This document shows, piece after piece, positions 22,979 to 30,393 of a DNA stretch of 51,996 nt. Each line of letters starts with the position of its first letter. Within the stretch, counting starts at the first letter, position 1. The notes under the pieces were generated by a model. It searched no databases. It was given only the letters and a program-made list of their open reading frames with translations, and was not told where the DNA came from. The DNA comes from an uncultured Bacteroidales bacterium (GTDB lineage: Bacteria; Bacteroidota; Bacteroidia; Bacteroidales; Paludibacteraceae): positions 1 to 51,996 of the forward strand of contig CAMOJA010000010.1 in NCBI GenBank assembly GCA_946616535.1, read 5' to 3'. Made by a program: the position numbers and the translations under genes.

Positions 22979-23974
22979 ATGTTGGAAAATGTTGTGTCGG
23001 AAATTATCCATCGTATGGCAAAATTGCTTCCGATGGAACAGCAGAAGGATCTGCAGACTACTTTGTATGTCGTTCTCGGGAAGTACGAAATCACGGAGAA
23101 ATCGACCGACCTGAGAATCAACGATGTAACATGGGTGGATGATCTTCAGCGCTTTATCGAGCGAAAAAGGATCAGCGGAAAGTCAGAGCGGACGCTACAG
23201 CAATACCAGTACCAGCTGACCAGGATCCTGTCATACATCAACAAGCCGATAGACAAGATCACAGAAGGAGACTTGAACGAATACTTGGAAAAGTACAAAC
23301 TGATCCGCAAGGTCTCCAATGTCTATCTGGACGGAATCAGACTTACAATGTCAAGCTTTTTCGGATGGCAACATCGAAAGGGTTTTATTCCGAAGAATCC
23401 CGCTGCCGGTGTGGATCCGATCAAGATTGAAAAAAAGATCAAGAAGGCTTACTCCGATGAGGAATTGGAGAAGATCCGCAGGAAGTGTGAAAACATTCGT
23501 GATCTGGCAATCGTCGAATTCCTTTATGCGACTGGTGTAAGAATCTCAGAGATGTGTGCTCTTAATCGCGAAGATGTGCATATCAACGAGCGGGAAATTA
23601 TCGTTTTCGGGAAGGGTGCTAAAGAGCGAGAAGTATACCTGACTCCGATATCATGCATGTACCTAAAAGCTTATCTGAACGAGAGAACAGATAATAACGA
23701 AGCGTTGTTTGTGAGTGCCAGAGGAGATGCAAGGCGTTTGATGCCTTCTGGAGTCCAGGCGATGCTCCGAAAGATAGGAAAAGGCGTTGGTGTAGAAAAA
23801 TGCCATCCGCACCGCTTCCGGCGGACACTTGCCACAAACCTACTGAGAAAAGGAATGCCATTGCAAGAGGTACAGTTAGTACTCGGTCACACCAAAGTGG
23901 AGACTACTCTGATCTACTGCGAAGTTGATAAAGACAGTGTAAAGGCCGACCATAGGCGATACATGGCGGCATGA
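22979..23974 (+). CDS. Tyrosine recombinase (shufflon invertase)
   Basis: 331 residues, Xer/Rci-type. An N-terminal SAM-like core-binding domain (about 50-150, RTLQQYQYQLTRILSYI) is followed by a catalytic domain with R in TGVRISEM, K in GKGAKEREVYL, HRFRR (H-x-x-R), LGH, and the nucleophile Y in TLIYCEVD (about residue 312). Separate from the phage integrase at 30394-31455. It lies in the middle of the fibre cassettes, between three plus-oriented and three minus-oriented crossover sites, which makes it the likely enzyme that inverts them. Confidence 0.85.
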   Translation: MLENVVSEIIHRMAKLLPMEQQKDLQTTLYVVLGKYEITEKSTDLRINDVTWVDDLQRFIERKRISGKSERTLQQYQYQLTRILSYINKPIDKITEGDLNEYLEKYKLIRKVSNVYLDGIRLTMSSFFGWQHRKGFIPKNPAAGVDPIKIEKKIKKAYSDEELEKIRRKCENIRDLAIVEFLYATGVRISEMCALNREDVHINEREIIVFGKGAKEREVYLTPISCMYLKAYLNERTDNNEALFVSARGDARRLMPSGVQAMLRKIGKGVGVEKCHPHRFRRTLATNLLRKGMPLQEVQLVLGHTKVETTLIYCEVDKDSVKADHRRYMAA

Positions 23975-24002
23975 TGATGTGACTACTCATATGATCTGAA
24001 AT

Positions 24003-24025
24003 GGCTGGTGAAAACCGGCTTTATT
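24003..24025 (+). terminator. Terminator after recombinase
   Basis: GGCTGGT/ACCGGCT stem with loop GAAA followed by TTATTGTT. Confidence 0.55.
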
Positions 24026-24115
24026 GTTATGCGTAAAAATGGTGGGCTGGATTGAATGAATTTTCGGGGGATGTTTAGGAAATCAAAGTTAATTAAATTC
24101 CCAAACAACAAAATC

Positions 24116-24445
24116 TTATGCAAGTGGCAAGAGAATGTTTATGTGAAACCACTTATTAGCCGGGATTCTCGCGGTAACAAAAGCATCATTACCATCAGTT
24201 GAAATATAAGCATATCCGGCAGAGTCTATGTTCCAATCAGTGCCGATGCCGATAATCACAGTACTGGAAGAAAGCACTTGTCCACTGGATTGGACGCTAA
24301 ACAGCATTTGGTTTACTATTTCTGTGCTTGCCGAACCTTTGACGCACAAATAAAGTAACTTGCCGCCAATCTTGTAGGCTTTTGAGAAGGTGGTCGATAG
24401 CGTAATATTCTCATTCACGTTTGTTATCGTTAACTTCGTTCTGCT
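24116..24445 (-). CDS. Silent fibre cassette F (minus strand)
   Basis: Read on the minus strand from site s4 in frame AAT AGC AGA (N-S-R-T-K), open to TAA at 24116. About 109 residues: beta-rich LTITNVNENITLSTTFSK, then VIIGIGTDWNID and WFHINILLPLA at the end. No ribosome-binding site. Inversion between s1 and s4 would fuse it to the fibre N-terminus. Confidence 0.8.
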   Translation of the reverse strand, partial: SRTKLTITNVNENITLSTTFSKAYKIGGKLLYLCVKGSASTEIVNQMLFSVQSSGQVLSSSTVIIGIGTDWNIDSAGYAYISTDGNDAFVTARIPANKWFHINILLPLA

Positions 24446-24449
24446 ATTT
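24441..24449 (-). repeat. Shufflon crossover site s4 (-)
   Basis: CTGCTATTT on plus, AAATAGCAG on minus. The cassette E stop lies just upstream of it on the minus strand. Confidence 0.8.
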
Positions 24450-24452
24450 ATA

Positions 24453-24707
24453 TCACGATGGAATAGGTACTGAAATATTGTATACACCTGCATTATTTAC
24501 AGCCAGACCAAAAAATACAGTTCGTGAGATATTGTCAGCTCTCCAGATAATCATATAAGCCCATGATGTGGTAAGAGGACTTGGCAAATCCGTAACACCA
24601 GGGAGAAAAGCGAAAAGTCCCGCTTTATTCTCATTTGTCATAGATTGTTTAATTAGTGTTGGGACAGAACCAGAATTAAATACAAATACGGGCAACAATG
24701 TTCTGCT
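24453..24707 (-). CDS. Silent fibre cassette E (minus strand)
   Basis: Open from site s5 in the junction frame (N-S-R-T-L-L) to TGA at 24453. About 84 residues: SGSVPTLIKQSMTNENKAGL, then SWAYMIIWRADN and an ending VYNISVPIPS. No start signals of its own. Confidence 0.8.
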   Translation of the reverse strand, partial: SRTLLPVFVFNSGSVPTLIKQSMTNENKAGLFAFLPGVTDLPSPLTTSWAYMIIWRADNISRTVFFGLAVNNAGVYNISVPIPS

Positions 24708-24711
24708 ATTT
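24703..24711 (-). repeat. Shufflon crossover site s5 (-)
   Basis: AAATAGCAG on the minus strand. The base before the core is A rather than the T seen at the other five sites. Confidence 0.8.
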
Positions 24712-24719
24712 TATAGCGG

Positions 24720-25040
24720 TCATGACGGGTTCATGTTTACATCAACATCCGTTTTCGAACAATTCGTCATAAAGATTGCCCGAACATTAATAGACCCATT
24801 CGTAACAGCAGAAGAAGATGCACCATATATATTACAATACAGTTTATTGGATGAATAGAAAACAACCGGAAGCATTTTACCGGAATCTGAAATATAGTTA
24901 ATTGAATACCCGACAAAGTATTCTCCTGTTACTTCAGTAAAAGGCAACTCATATTGAGCAACACGCTCTCCTTTGGCATTGTTAGGAATATTTATTCCGT
25001 TCATCGTATAATGAATTATCTTACATCCTGCTTTACTGCT
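24720..25040 (-). CDS. Silent fibre cassette D (minus strand)
   Basis: Open from site s6 in the junction frame (N-S-S-K-A-G) to TGA at 24720. About 106 residues: KIIHYTMNGINIPNNAKGER, then beta-rich VVFYSSNKLYCNIYGASSS and a Cys/Asp-containing end. The junction Arg is Ser here because the base after the core is T (AGT). Confidence 0.8.
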   Translation of the reverse strand, partial: SSKAGCKIIHYTMNGINIPNNAKGERVAQYELPFTEVTGEYFVGYSINYISDSGKMLPVVFYSSNKLYCNIYGASSSAVTNGSINVRAIFMTNCSKTDVDVNMNPS

Positions 25041-25044
25041 ATTT
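25036..25044 (-). repeat. Shufflon crossover site s6 (-)
   Basis: AAATAGCAG on the minus strand; outermost right site of the invertible region. Confidence 0.8.
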
Positions 25045-25055
25045 ACCAAAGAAAG

Positions 25056-25102
25056 TCTTGTTAAGCACCAGACACGATCTGATGTTTAGTAGGGCTTTTT
25101 TA
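25056..25102 (+). terminator. Possible terminator closing the shufflon
   Basis: AGCACC/GGGCT imperfect stem with a long loop followed by TTTTTTA. It sits outside the invertible segment, so it would serve every arrangement. Weak structure. Confidence 0.35.
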
Positions 25103-25124
25103 TTTCCCCTAAAGGAGGATGAAA

Positions 25125-25499
25125 ATGATTTTACAGTTATACAACGGCGTTCAGTATGATGTGCACAAATCCTCGGCCCCTAACTGTTTTGTGACCGTAC
25201 ATGATAGCGCTCCGACAACATTCCCGATGCTCCCGGCGCTCACCGATGTAAACCTGACGGAATACAGACTGATCGGGGACGACAAGACCATTATCTGCAA
25301 GAATGGCCACCTGCTGACCACAAAAACGTACCTGCAGACGGACGGGAGATGGCGAACCGATTACTACATCAAAACCTTAGAAGATTCGACCGACTACAAG
25401 AAAATGGCAGAAGGGCTTTCCGAACGGCTGGCCGAGACGCAGGCAGAACTGACAGAGAGTAACAGGGCACTGGCGATTCTTTTCGGAGAGGAGGAGTGA
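25125..25499 (+). CDS. Tail-region protein of unknown function
   Basis: 124 residues from ATG 25125 (AAAGGAGG at 25111-25118). N-terminal beta domain (LQLYNGVQYDVHKSSAPN, YRLIGDDKTIICKNG) and a C-terminal coiled coil (YKKMAEGLSERLAETQAELTES). Found between fibre genes, so probably a tail tip accessory or fibre chaperone; no family recognised with confidence. Confidence 0.6.
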   Translation: MILQLYNGVQYDVHKSSAPNCFVTVHDSAPTTFPMLPALTDVNLTEYRLIGDDKTIICKNGHLLTTKTYLQTDGRWRTDYYIKTLEDSTDYKKMAEGLSERLAETQAELTESNRALAILFGEEE

Positions 25500-25501
25500 T
25501 C

Positions 25502-26167
25502 ATGACTTTGATTGAGAGAGCAAGGACGTTGAGACCGGTGATAGAGGTTGCGGCACAATCACTGTCCGATGAACAGGCTGTTTATGCTCCTGAAATTTTT
25601 GAAGCGTGGAATCCGAATGGGCATACTTACACTGCCGGGTATAAAGTCAGATATGATGGGGTGCTTTACAAAGTCCTTCAGGCACACACCTCGCAGCCTG
25701 ATTGGAGACCTGATGCGGCACCTTCACTATTTGCAAGAGTGCTGATTCCTGACCCGGAGCAGATCCCCGAATGGGAACAGCCTGACAGCACTAATCCATA
25801 CATGAAGCATGATGTTGTGCGGCATAACGGCAAGACATGGGAATCCCAGATTGACAATAATGTCTGGGAGCCGGGAGCGGTTGGCACTGAAGCATTATGG
25901 TCTGAGATTGCACAGAATTCCGCAGAAGAGCCTGTAACGAACGGAGCGGAAGATTCTCCATCTGAACCTGAAGAACCTCAGGAAGAGCCGATTTCAGAAT
26001 CTACAGAAGAACCTGCTGATCCGGTAGATGAATGGGTCCAGCCTTTCGGTGCTCATGATGCATACAACATCGGCGATATTGTCCTGTACAACGGTAGGAG
26101 ATATGTCTGCACCGTCAACGCAAACGTTTATGCACCGGGCGTATACGGATGGGACGAGGCCGAGTAA
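25502..26167 (+). CDS. Three-module carbohydrate-binding tail protein (CBM5/12-like)
   Basis: 221 residues from ATG 25502 (GAGGAGGAG upstream; GTG 25496 also possible). Three repeats follow the W...Y..GD.V.Y.G..Y pattern of chitin-binding CBM5/12 modules: WNPNGHTYTAGYKVRYDG (about 38-85), STNPYMKHDVVRHNGKTWES (about 95-140) and AHDAYNIGDIVLYNGRRYVC (about 185-220). A Glu/Pro-rich linker separates modules two and three. It likely helps bind host surface glycans. Confidence 0.75.
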   Translation: MTLIERARTLRPVIEVAAQSLSDEQAVYAPEIFEAWNPNGHTYTAGYKVRYDGVLYKVLQAHTSQPDWRPDAAPSLFARVLIPDPEQIPEWEQPDSTNPYMKHDVVRHNGKTWESQIDNNVWEPGAVGTEALWSEIAQNSAEEPVTNGAEDSPSEPEEPQEEPISESTEEPADPVDEWVQPFGAHDAYNIGDIVLYNGRRYVCTVNANVYAPGVYGWDEAE

Positions 26168-26178
26168 GGAGGTAAGCT

Positions 26179-28074
26179 ATGGCACTGCCTTCGATAGAAC
26201 AAGTCAGCCAGACTATAAATGGCGTTACTGTGCCATGCGCGCATATCACATGCACTGAGGCGGCGAACTTCAGAATGGAGAATGTTCTGGACACCATTAA
26301 CAGTGGTTCCTTCACCTTCCAAAGCGTGATGCGGTCAAACGCAAACCGAAACATCGTGATCGCCGTCGGAAATAAGGAAGCCACCTACGAACTGACTTCC
26401 GCATGGGCAAAGTTTGTGACGCTTTATGAGGATGTGGATCCACAGACCGGCGGTCGGGATATGAACATCTTTTTCCCGGCGGGCGAATACTGGCTGTACC
26501 ACACCATGCTGGAACATGGGAATAAAGTTTCAGACTGGAAGGTCTCCCCGGAAGATACGGAAGAACAGATCGCCCAGGTCTATGTCGAGATCCGTGAGCA
26601 GTACACGCAGATTATGTCTGATACCGAACGGATACTTCTGGAAGCGCTCTCCAGCTACACGAAGGTCTCTGATTTCGAAACCTTTAAGACCGAGAATACA
26701 GCCGCAATCGAACTAAAGGCTGAAGAGATCACTTCCACGGTGGCGGCAACTTATCAGACCAAAGATGATGCATCTACGATGCAAACGCAGATCTCCCAAA
26801 ACGCCACAGCTCTCGCCGGTAAGGTCAACGTCAATGAATACACTGCCGCACAGATTGTCCTGATGATTAACAATGCCGGAGAAGGCGAGGCTATCATAAG
26901 CGCCCCGCACATTAAGCTTGATGGCAATGTCGTTCTTAAAGGTGACCTGACGACCGCAGGAGGCGTGGCTATCAATGGCGAAAACATCACTGCCGGAACG
27001 ATAGGTGCCAATCAGATCGCGGCAAACTCCATTTCGGTAGATAGACTAACGGGTACCATTCGGGATGATGCCGAGACACCATCATGGACTATTGATCTGA
27101 ACAGTGGCACGATGACCATCGGTAACATCTCTGCCAACAATATCAGTGGTGGCACCATAAGCGGTGATCTGATCTCGGGCGGAACGATAAACGGCCAGAA
27201 TGTAACTATCAATAACCTTAACGCCAGTAACATCACAGCCGGAACGCTGAGTGTAGACAGGATCCCCAACCTCAGCGCCGATAAAATCACAACCGGCACG
27301 ATGAGCGCCGACAGGATCTCTGGTGGCAGCATTGACGCGGGTGATGTGACAATTACGAACCTGAATGCGTCAAATATTACTTCTGGGACGCTTGCCGCCG
27401 ACAAAATTGCTGCTGGTACTATTAGCGCGGCAATAGAAGCTACGAACTTCACAATGAAGGGTGGAAGTATTAAGATTACCGGAACATATGGGACAAGTTA
27501 TATTGACCTTATGTCATCTAATGGTTTTTCTTATTTAGAACCAGGACAAATTGGCGTATCAGATGCTGACCTAAGTGTTCGTATCGACAAGACCTCAGGT
27601 TTAGTGTTTAACCGCGGGAACATTGAAGATGTGGCGACCATAACCAGAGACGGATATGCCACATTCAAAAGAATTACTGCAACAGGCAGGGCGTACCTGC
27701 CATCTAACACTTATATAAACGGAACCGGGATTGATGACTATATAGCAGATAGAAGTGAGTCCAGTGAGATTTCTTTCTCTGGGACAAGTATTAGCAATGG
27801 TCATGCCCACTGGTTTACCACTAAAGCCGGTATTTGCATTCTGGTTTTTTATTTTCAGGCAAGTGGAGCAATCACATCCGATTCAACAATCACAATCTCC
27901 AGCCTACCAAAGAATGCATCAGCCATAGATTCCTATTCACCAATAGCGGGCTATTCAAGCACGGCAACCAACATGGTTTTTGGACGGGCGTTGCTTTCCG
28001 GCAAAAGTAATAGCATAAAGATCCGAACAATGGGGGCGGGGGCTTTTTATGGCATGATCGTTTACCCGGTATAA
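26179..28074 (+). CDS. Tail fibre/spike protein
   Basis: 631 residues from ATG 26179 (AAGGAGGTAAGC upstream). N-terminal tail-attachment domain (1-130), coiled coil (IAQVYVEIREQYTQIMSDTE), then from about 240 to 430 a repetitive beta region with many N-I-(S/T)-A/S-G-T units (ISGGTISGDLISGGTING), typical of trimeric fibre shafts, and a C-terminal beta head ending GAFYGMIVYPV. The head is of the same general type as the shufflon cassettes but is not flanked by a crossover site. Confidence 0.8.
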   Translation: MALPSIEQVSQTINGVTVPCAHITCTEAANFRMENVLDTINSGSFTFQSVMRSNANRNIVIAVGNKEATYELTSAWAKFVTLYEDVDPQTGGRDMNIFFPAGEYWLYHTMLEHGNKVSDWKVSPEDTEEQIAQVYVEIREQYTQIMSDTERILLEALSSYTKVSDFETFKTENTAAIELKAEEITSTVAATYQTKDDASTMQTQISQNATALAGKVNVNEYTAAQIVLMINNAGEGEAIISAPHIKLDGNVVLKGDLTTAGGVAINGENITAGTIGANQIAANSISVDRLTGTIRDDAETPSWTIDLNSGTMTIGNISANNISGGTISGDLISGGTINGQNVTINNLNASNITAGTLSVDRIPNLSADKITTGTMSADRISGGSIDAGDVTITNLNASNITSGTLAADKIAAGTISAAIEATNFTMKGGSIKITGTYGTSYIDLMSSNGFSYLEPGQIGVSDADLSVRIDKTSGLVFNRGNIEDVATITRDGYATFKRITATGRAYLPSNTYINGTGIDDYIADRSESSEISFSGTSISNGHAHWFTTKAGICILVFYFQASGAITSDSTITISSLPKNASAIDSYSPIAGYSSTATNMVFGRALLSGKSNSIKIRTMGAGAFYGMIVYPV

Positions 28075-28089
28075 TAACAGGAGGACTAC

Positions 28090-28329
28090 ATGATCAACAC
28101 GCTAATCAACAAGTTTGAACAGGACATCATCGACACTATCAACCGGGCGAACATGCCTCCCGCATTAACGAGGTTTGTATTGCAATCTGTTATACAAAAG
28201 GTAGCACAGGCAGAGGCACAAGCCATCCAGAAGGAAGCCAGGGAAGCAGAAGCACAAGCCACCAAGAAGAAAGCCGAAGAGGAACACAAGGAGCCGGAAC
28301 CTGAAAGCCCGGAGAAGGAGAGTGAGTGA
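28090..28329 (+). CDS. Small charged helical protein
   Basis: 79 residues from ATG 28090 (CAGGAGG upstream). An N-terminal helix (NKFEQDIIDTINRANMPPA) is followed by an Ala/Glu/Gln/Lys-rich helix and an acidic Pro tail. Small proteins of this look commonly sit between the last fibre gene and the holin; function unknown. Confidence 0.65.
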   Translation: MINTLINKFEQDIIDTINRANMPPALTRFVLQSVIQKVAQAEAQAIQKEAREAEAQATKKKAEEEHKEPEPESPEKESE

Positions 28330-28595
28330 TGGACTACACATCTATTATTACGGCGGGACTGTCTGCATTGGTAACTCTGATTGTCTGCCTGGTCAATAAT
28401 CATTTTCAGGTGAGCAAAACCACGGCGCTGATTTCTTACCGGCTTGAGGAACTTGAGAAGAAAGTTGACAAGCACAACAACCTTGTGGAGCGGACATATC
28501 GGTTGGAAGAGCAATCCGCAAGGCATGAGGATGAGATCAATCGGCATAAAGAGCGGATCAGGGAAATTGAAAAACATGAAAACGATGGGAGGTAA
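28329..28595 (+). CDS. Membrane-anchored coiled-coil lysis-module protein
   Basis: 88 residues; start at ATG 28329 (GTG 28326 is in frame). One N-terminal transmembrane helix (ITAGLSALVTLIVCLV), then a coiled coil rich in Glu/Arg/His. This is the layout of XhlA-like or phage lysis accessory proteins that partner a holin. Confidence 0.65.
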   Translation: MDYTSIITAGLSALVTLIVCLVNNHFQVSKTTALISYRLEELEKKVDKHNNLVERTYRLEEQSARHEDEINRHKERIREIEKHENDGR

Positions 28596-28600
28596 AAGAC

Positions 28601-28888
28601 ATGATCGATCTTAATGTTGCAACAGTTGTGAGCATCACTGTTATTTGTTACCTTATAGGCATGCTCTGCAAGGCGGTGGAGTTCCTGGATGATAAATATA
28701 TCCCGGTCATTGTCGGTGCTCTTGGTGGTATCCTCGGCATTGCTGCATGGCTGTCTATTACGGGCTTTCCGGCAGATTCGTGGCTGTCGGCAATCGAGAT
28801 CGGTATTGCATCCGGCCTGGCATCCACAGGAGTAAATCAGGTCTATAAGCAACTGACGAAAAAAGAAGGTGAAGGCGATGACGCTTGA
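28601..28888 (+). CDS. Holin
   Basis: 95 residues from ATG 28601 with GGGAGGTAAA upstream. Two to three hydrophobic helices (VVSITVICYLIGMLCKAV; VIVGALGGILGIAAWLSI; IEIGIASGLASTGV) and a charged C-terminus (KKEGEGDD), with the lysin gene overlapping its end. The size and topology fit small phage holins that open the membrane for the lysin. Confidence 0.85.
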   Translation: MIDLNVATVVSITVICYLIGMLCKAVEFLDDKYIPVIVGALGGILGIAAWLSITGFPADSWLSAIEIGIASGLASTGVNQVYKQLTKKEGEGDDA

Positions 28889-30068
28889 GTATATGGCGAG
28901 GATCATTGAGACAGAAGCTTCGGTCTTAGACTTTCAGGGGAAGCTGGCTGTTGCTCAATGCATCATTGATAACCGATATGATGCAGGTGCTTTTGCAAAG
29001 CCTGTGGATTACTTTTCTCAGGAAAGCTATAACGCGGCGCGGCTGGCAGTAGAGAGCGGTGCGCGAAGGATCCCGAATGGGAAGCTGCTACAGTTCAGGT
29101 CCTACACGAAGTACGGCGCTGACGGCAAGCCTGATTGGGATGCAATCTACAAAAATGTCCCGTGGGATCTGTGCTACATGGGGACAGATAGACGGAATGA
29201 ATATGGGCATTACTACTTCGGGAGGTGGAGAAACTTGAAGCCTTTTAAGCTTTTAGTGATGGCCGGGCATGGTCGGAATGTTGATGGCACATGGGATCCG
29301 GGGGCAATAGGCTGTGGATATGAAGAAGCCAATTTAACCAGAGAACTTGTGAAGCTGATTAAGGCAGCTGCAGATGCTAACAGCCTTCCCTGTGACATCG
29401 CTCCTGATCGAAATCATTACAGTTTCTTTAAACATGGCGGCAAGTACGATGTGACTGGCTATAGTTATGTGTTGGAAGTCCACTTTAATGCCTCTGCAAA
29501 TGTGGCCTACTACGAAGATGGAAAGATGAAAGGCTCCATGGCCTACATCGACCAATCGGAGACAGGCCATTCTGTAGAGGACGCAATCCTTCAGGGGCTG
29601 TATGACATCGGTAGCAGACAGGCATGGGACGGTGTGGTGGTTACTCAGAGACAATGGCCAAATGGTTTGATGGTTCAAAACGCTATCAGAGCACAGGGTG
29701 TTTCTCACGCTGTCTTAGAGACCTGTTTTATTTCTGATGGAGATGATGTAGCCTGGTATCAGTCCAAAAAGCAATTGATCGCGGCAAAGATAATCGATGG
29801 CATCATCAAAGGCTTTGGTTTAAGTGATGCCAACAATCCTTATGCTTATGTTGGTAAGGGTATCGGCACGGCAATGGCGTTGACCAACATGAACGTTCGC
29901 GAATCGCCAAACACCTATGGCACGTATGCCGGAATGGTTCGCTTCGGGGAGTGTGTCGAAGTCCTTGAAAAGCTTCCGAGCGGTTGGCTTAAAATCGTCT
30001 GGCCGGGATCGGATGCCGGATATGCCTACACCAGCAATGTGAACGATAAGTATTACAAGTTTGTATAA
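28878..30068 (+). CDS. Endolysin: hydrolase-like domain, N-acetylmuramoyl-L-alanine amidase, SH3
   Basis: 396 residues from ATG 28878, overlapping the holin gene. Residues 1-115 resemble a SleB/CwlJ-type cell wall hydrolase segment (ARIIETEASV, AVAQCIIDNRYDAG). Residues about 118-320 are an amidase_3-type zinc amidase: MAGHGRN (first ligand His), GYEEANLTREL (ligand Glu), LEVHFNAS (ligand His), VLETCFIS (catalytic Glu). Residues about 330-396 form an SH3-like wall-binding domain (TNMNVRESPN, SGWLKIVW, AGYAYTSNV). The two-enzyme layout is unusual in one phage lysin. Confidence 0.88.
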   Translation: MTLEYMARIIETEASVLDFQGKLAVAQCIIDNRYDAGAFAKPVDYFSQESYNAARLAVESGARRIPNGKLLQFRSYTKYGADGKPDWDAIYKNVPWDLCYMGTDRRNEYGHYYFGRWRNLKPFKLLVMAGHGRNVDGTWDPGAIGCGYEEANLTRELVKLIKAAADANSLPCDIAPDRNHYSFFKHGGKYDVTGYSYVLEVHFNASANVAYYEDGKMKGSMAYIDQSETGHSVEDAILQGLYDIGSRQAWDGVVVTQRQWPNGLMVQNAIRAQGVSHAVLETCFISDGDDVAWYQSKKQLIAAKIIDGIIKGFGLSDANNPYAYVGKGIGTAMALTNMNVRESPNTYGTYAGMVRFGECVEVLEKLPSGWLKIVWPGSDAGYAYTSNVNDKYYKFV

Positions 30069-30076
30069 TTAAAAAT

Positions 30077-30123
30077 AGCCTGATAGGGGATAAATTGCTT
30101 CCTCTGTCAGGCTTTATTTTTTT
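30077..30123 (+). terminator. Strong terminator at the end of the late operon
   Basis: AGCCTGA/TCAGGCT stem extended inward by seven more pairs, then TTTATTTTTTT. Confidence 0.9.
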
Positions 30124-30149
30124 GGTGGTTGCTGTTGCAAAGCATCTTT

Positions 30150-30393
30150 AAATCCAGTAAAATCCTTTATAGCAACGTTTCTATTCGCAACGTATTCGCA
30201 ACAAAAATACTCTAAAACCCTTGATTATATTAGGTTTTTGAGTAACAGTATTTTAATGAAAGCTGATTTTTTAAAACCACGCAATTAAGCCAAAAACCCA
30301 GTATTTATGCGGTTTTGCGAAAGTTTTATAATCCATTAAAGTGCGGCAAAATCCAGTGAAATCAAGTTCTATTCGCAACGTATTCGCAACAAA
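30150..30393. other. Putative attP region with long direct repeats
   Basis: A 27-bp direct repeat (starting TTCTATTCGCAACG and ending CGCAACAAA) occurs at 30179-30205 and 30367-30393, 188 bp apart. Each copy is preceded by AATCCAGTrAAATC at about 30152 and 30348. The right copy abuts the integrase stop codon. The spacer is AT-rich. Within each repeat TATTCGCAAC occurs twice. These look like integrase arm-type sites or the attP core; which part is the core cannot be told without the host junctions. Confidence 0.6.

Noticed and set aside
22979..23974. Second phage integrase
   Set aside because: Has the same catalytic family, but its setting among oppositely oriented crossover sites and its lack of arm-binding sites point to an invertase.
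21800..25050. Diversity-generating retroelement at the fibre locus
   Set aside because: No reverse transcriptase and no template/variable repeat pair were seen; variation is by whole cassettes at fixed sites.
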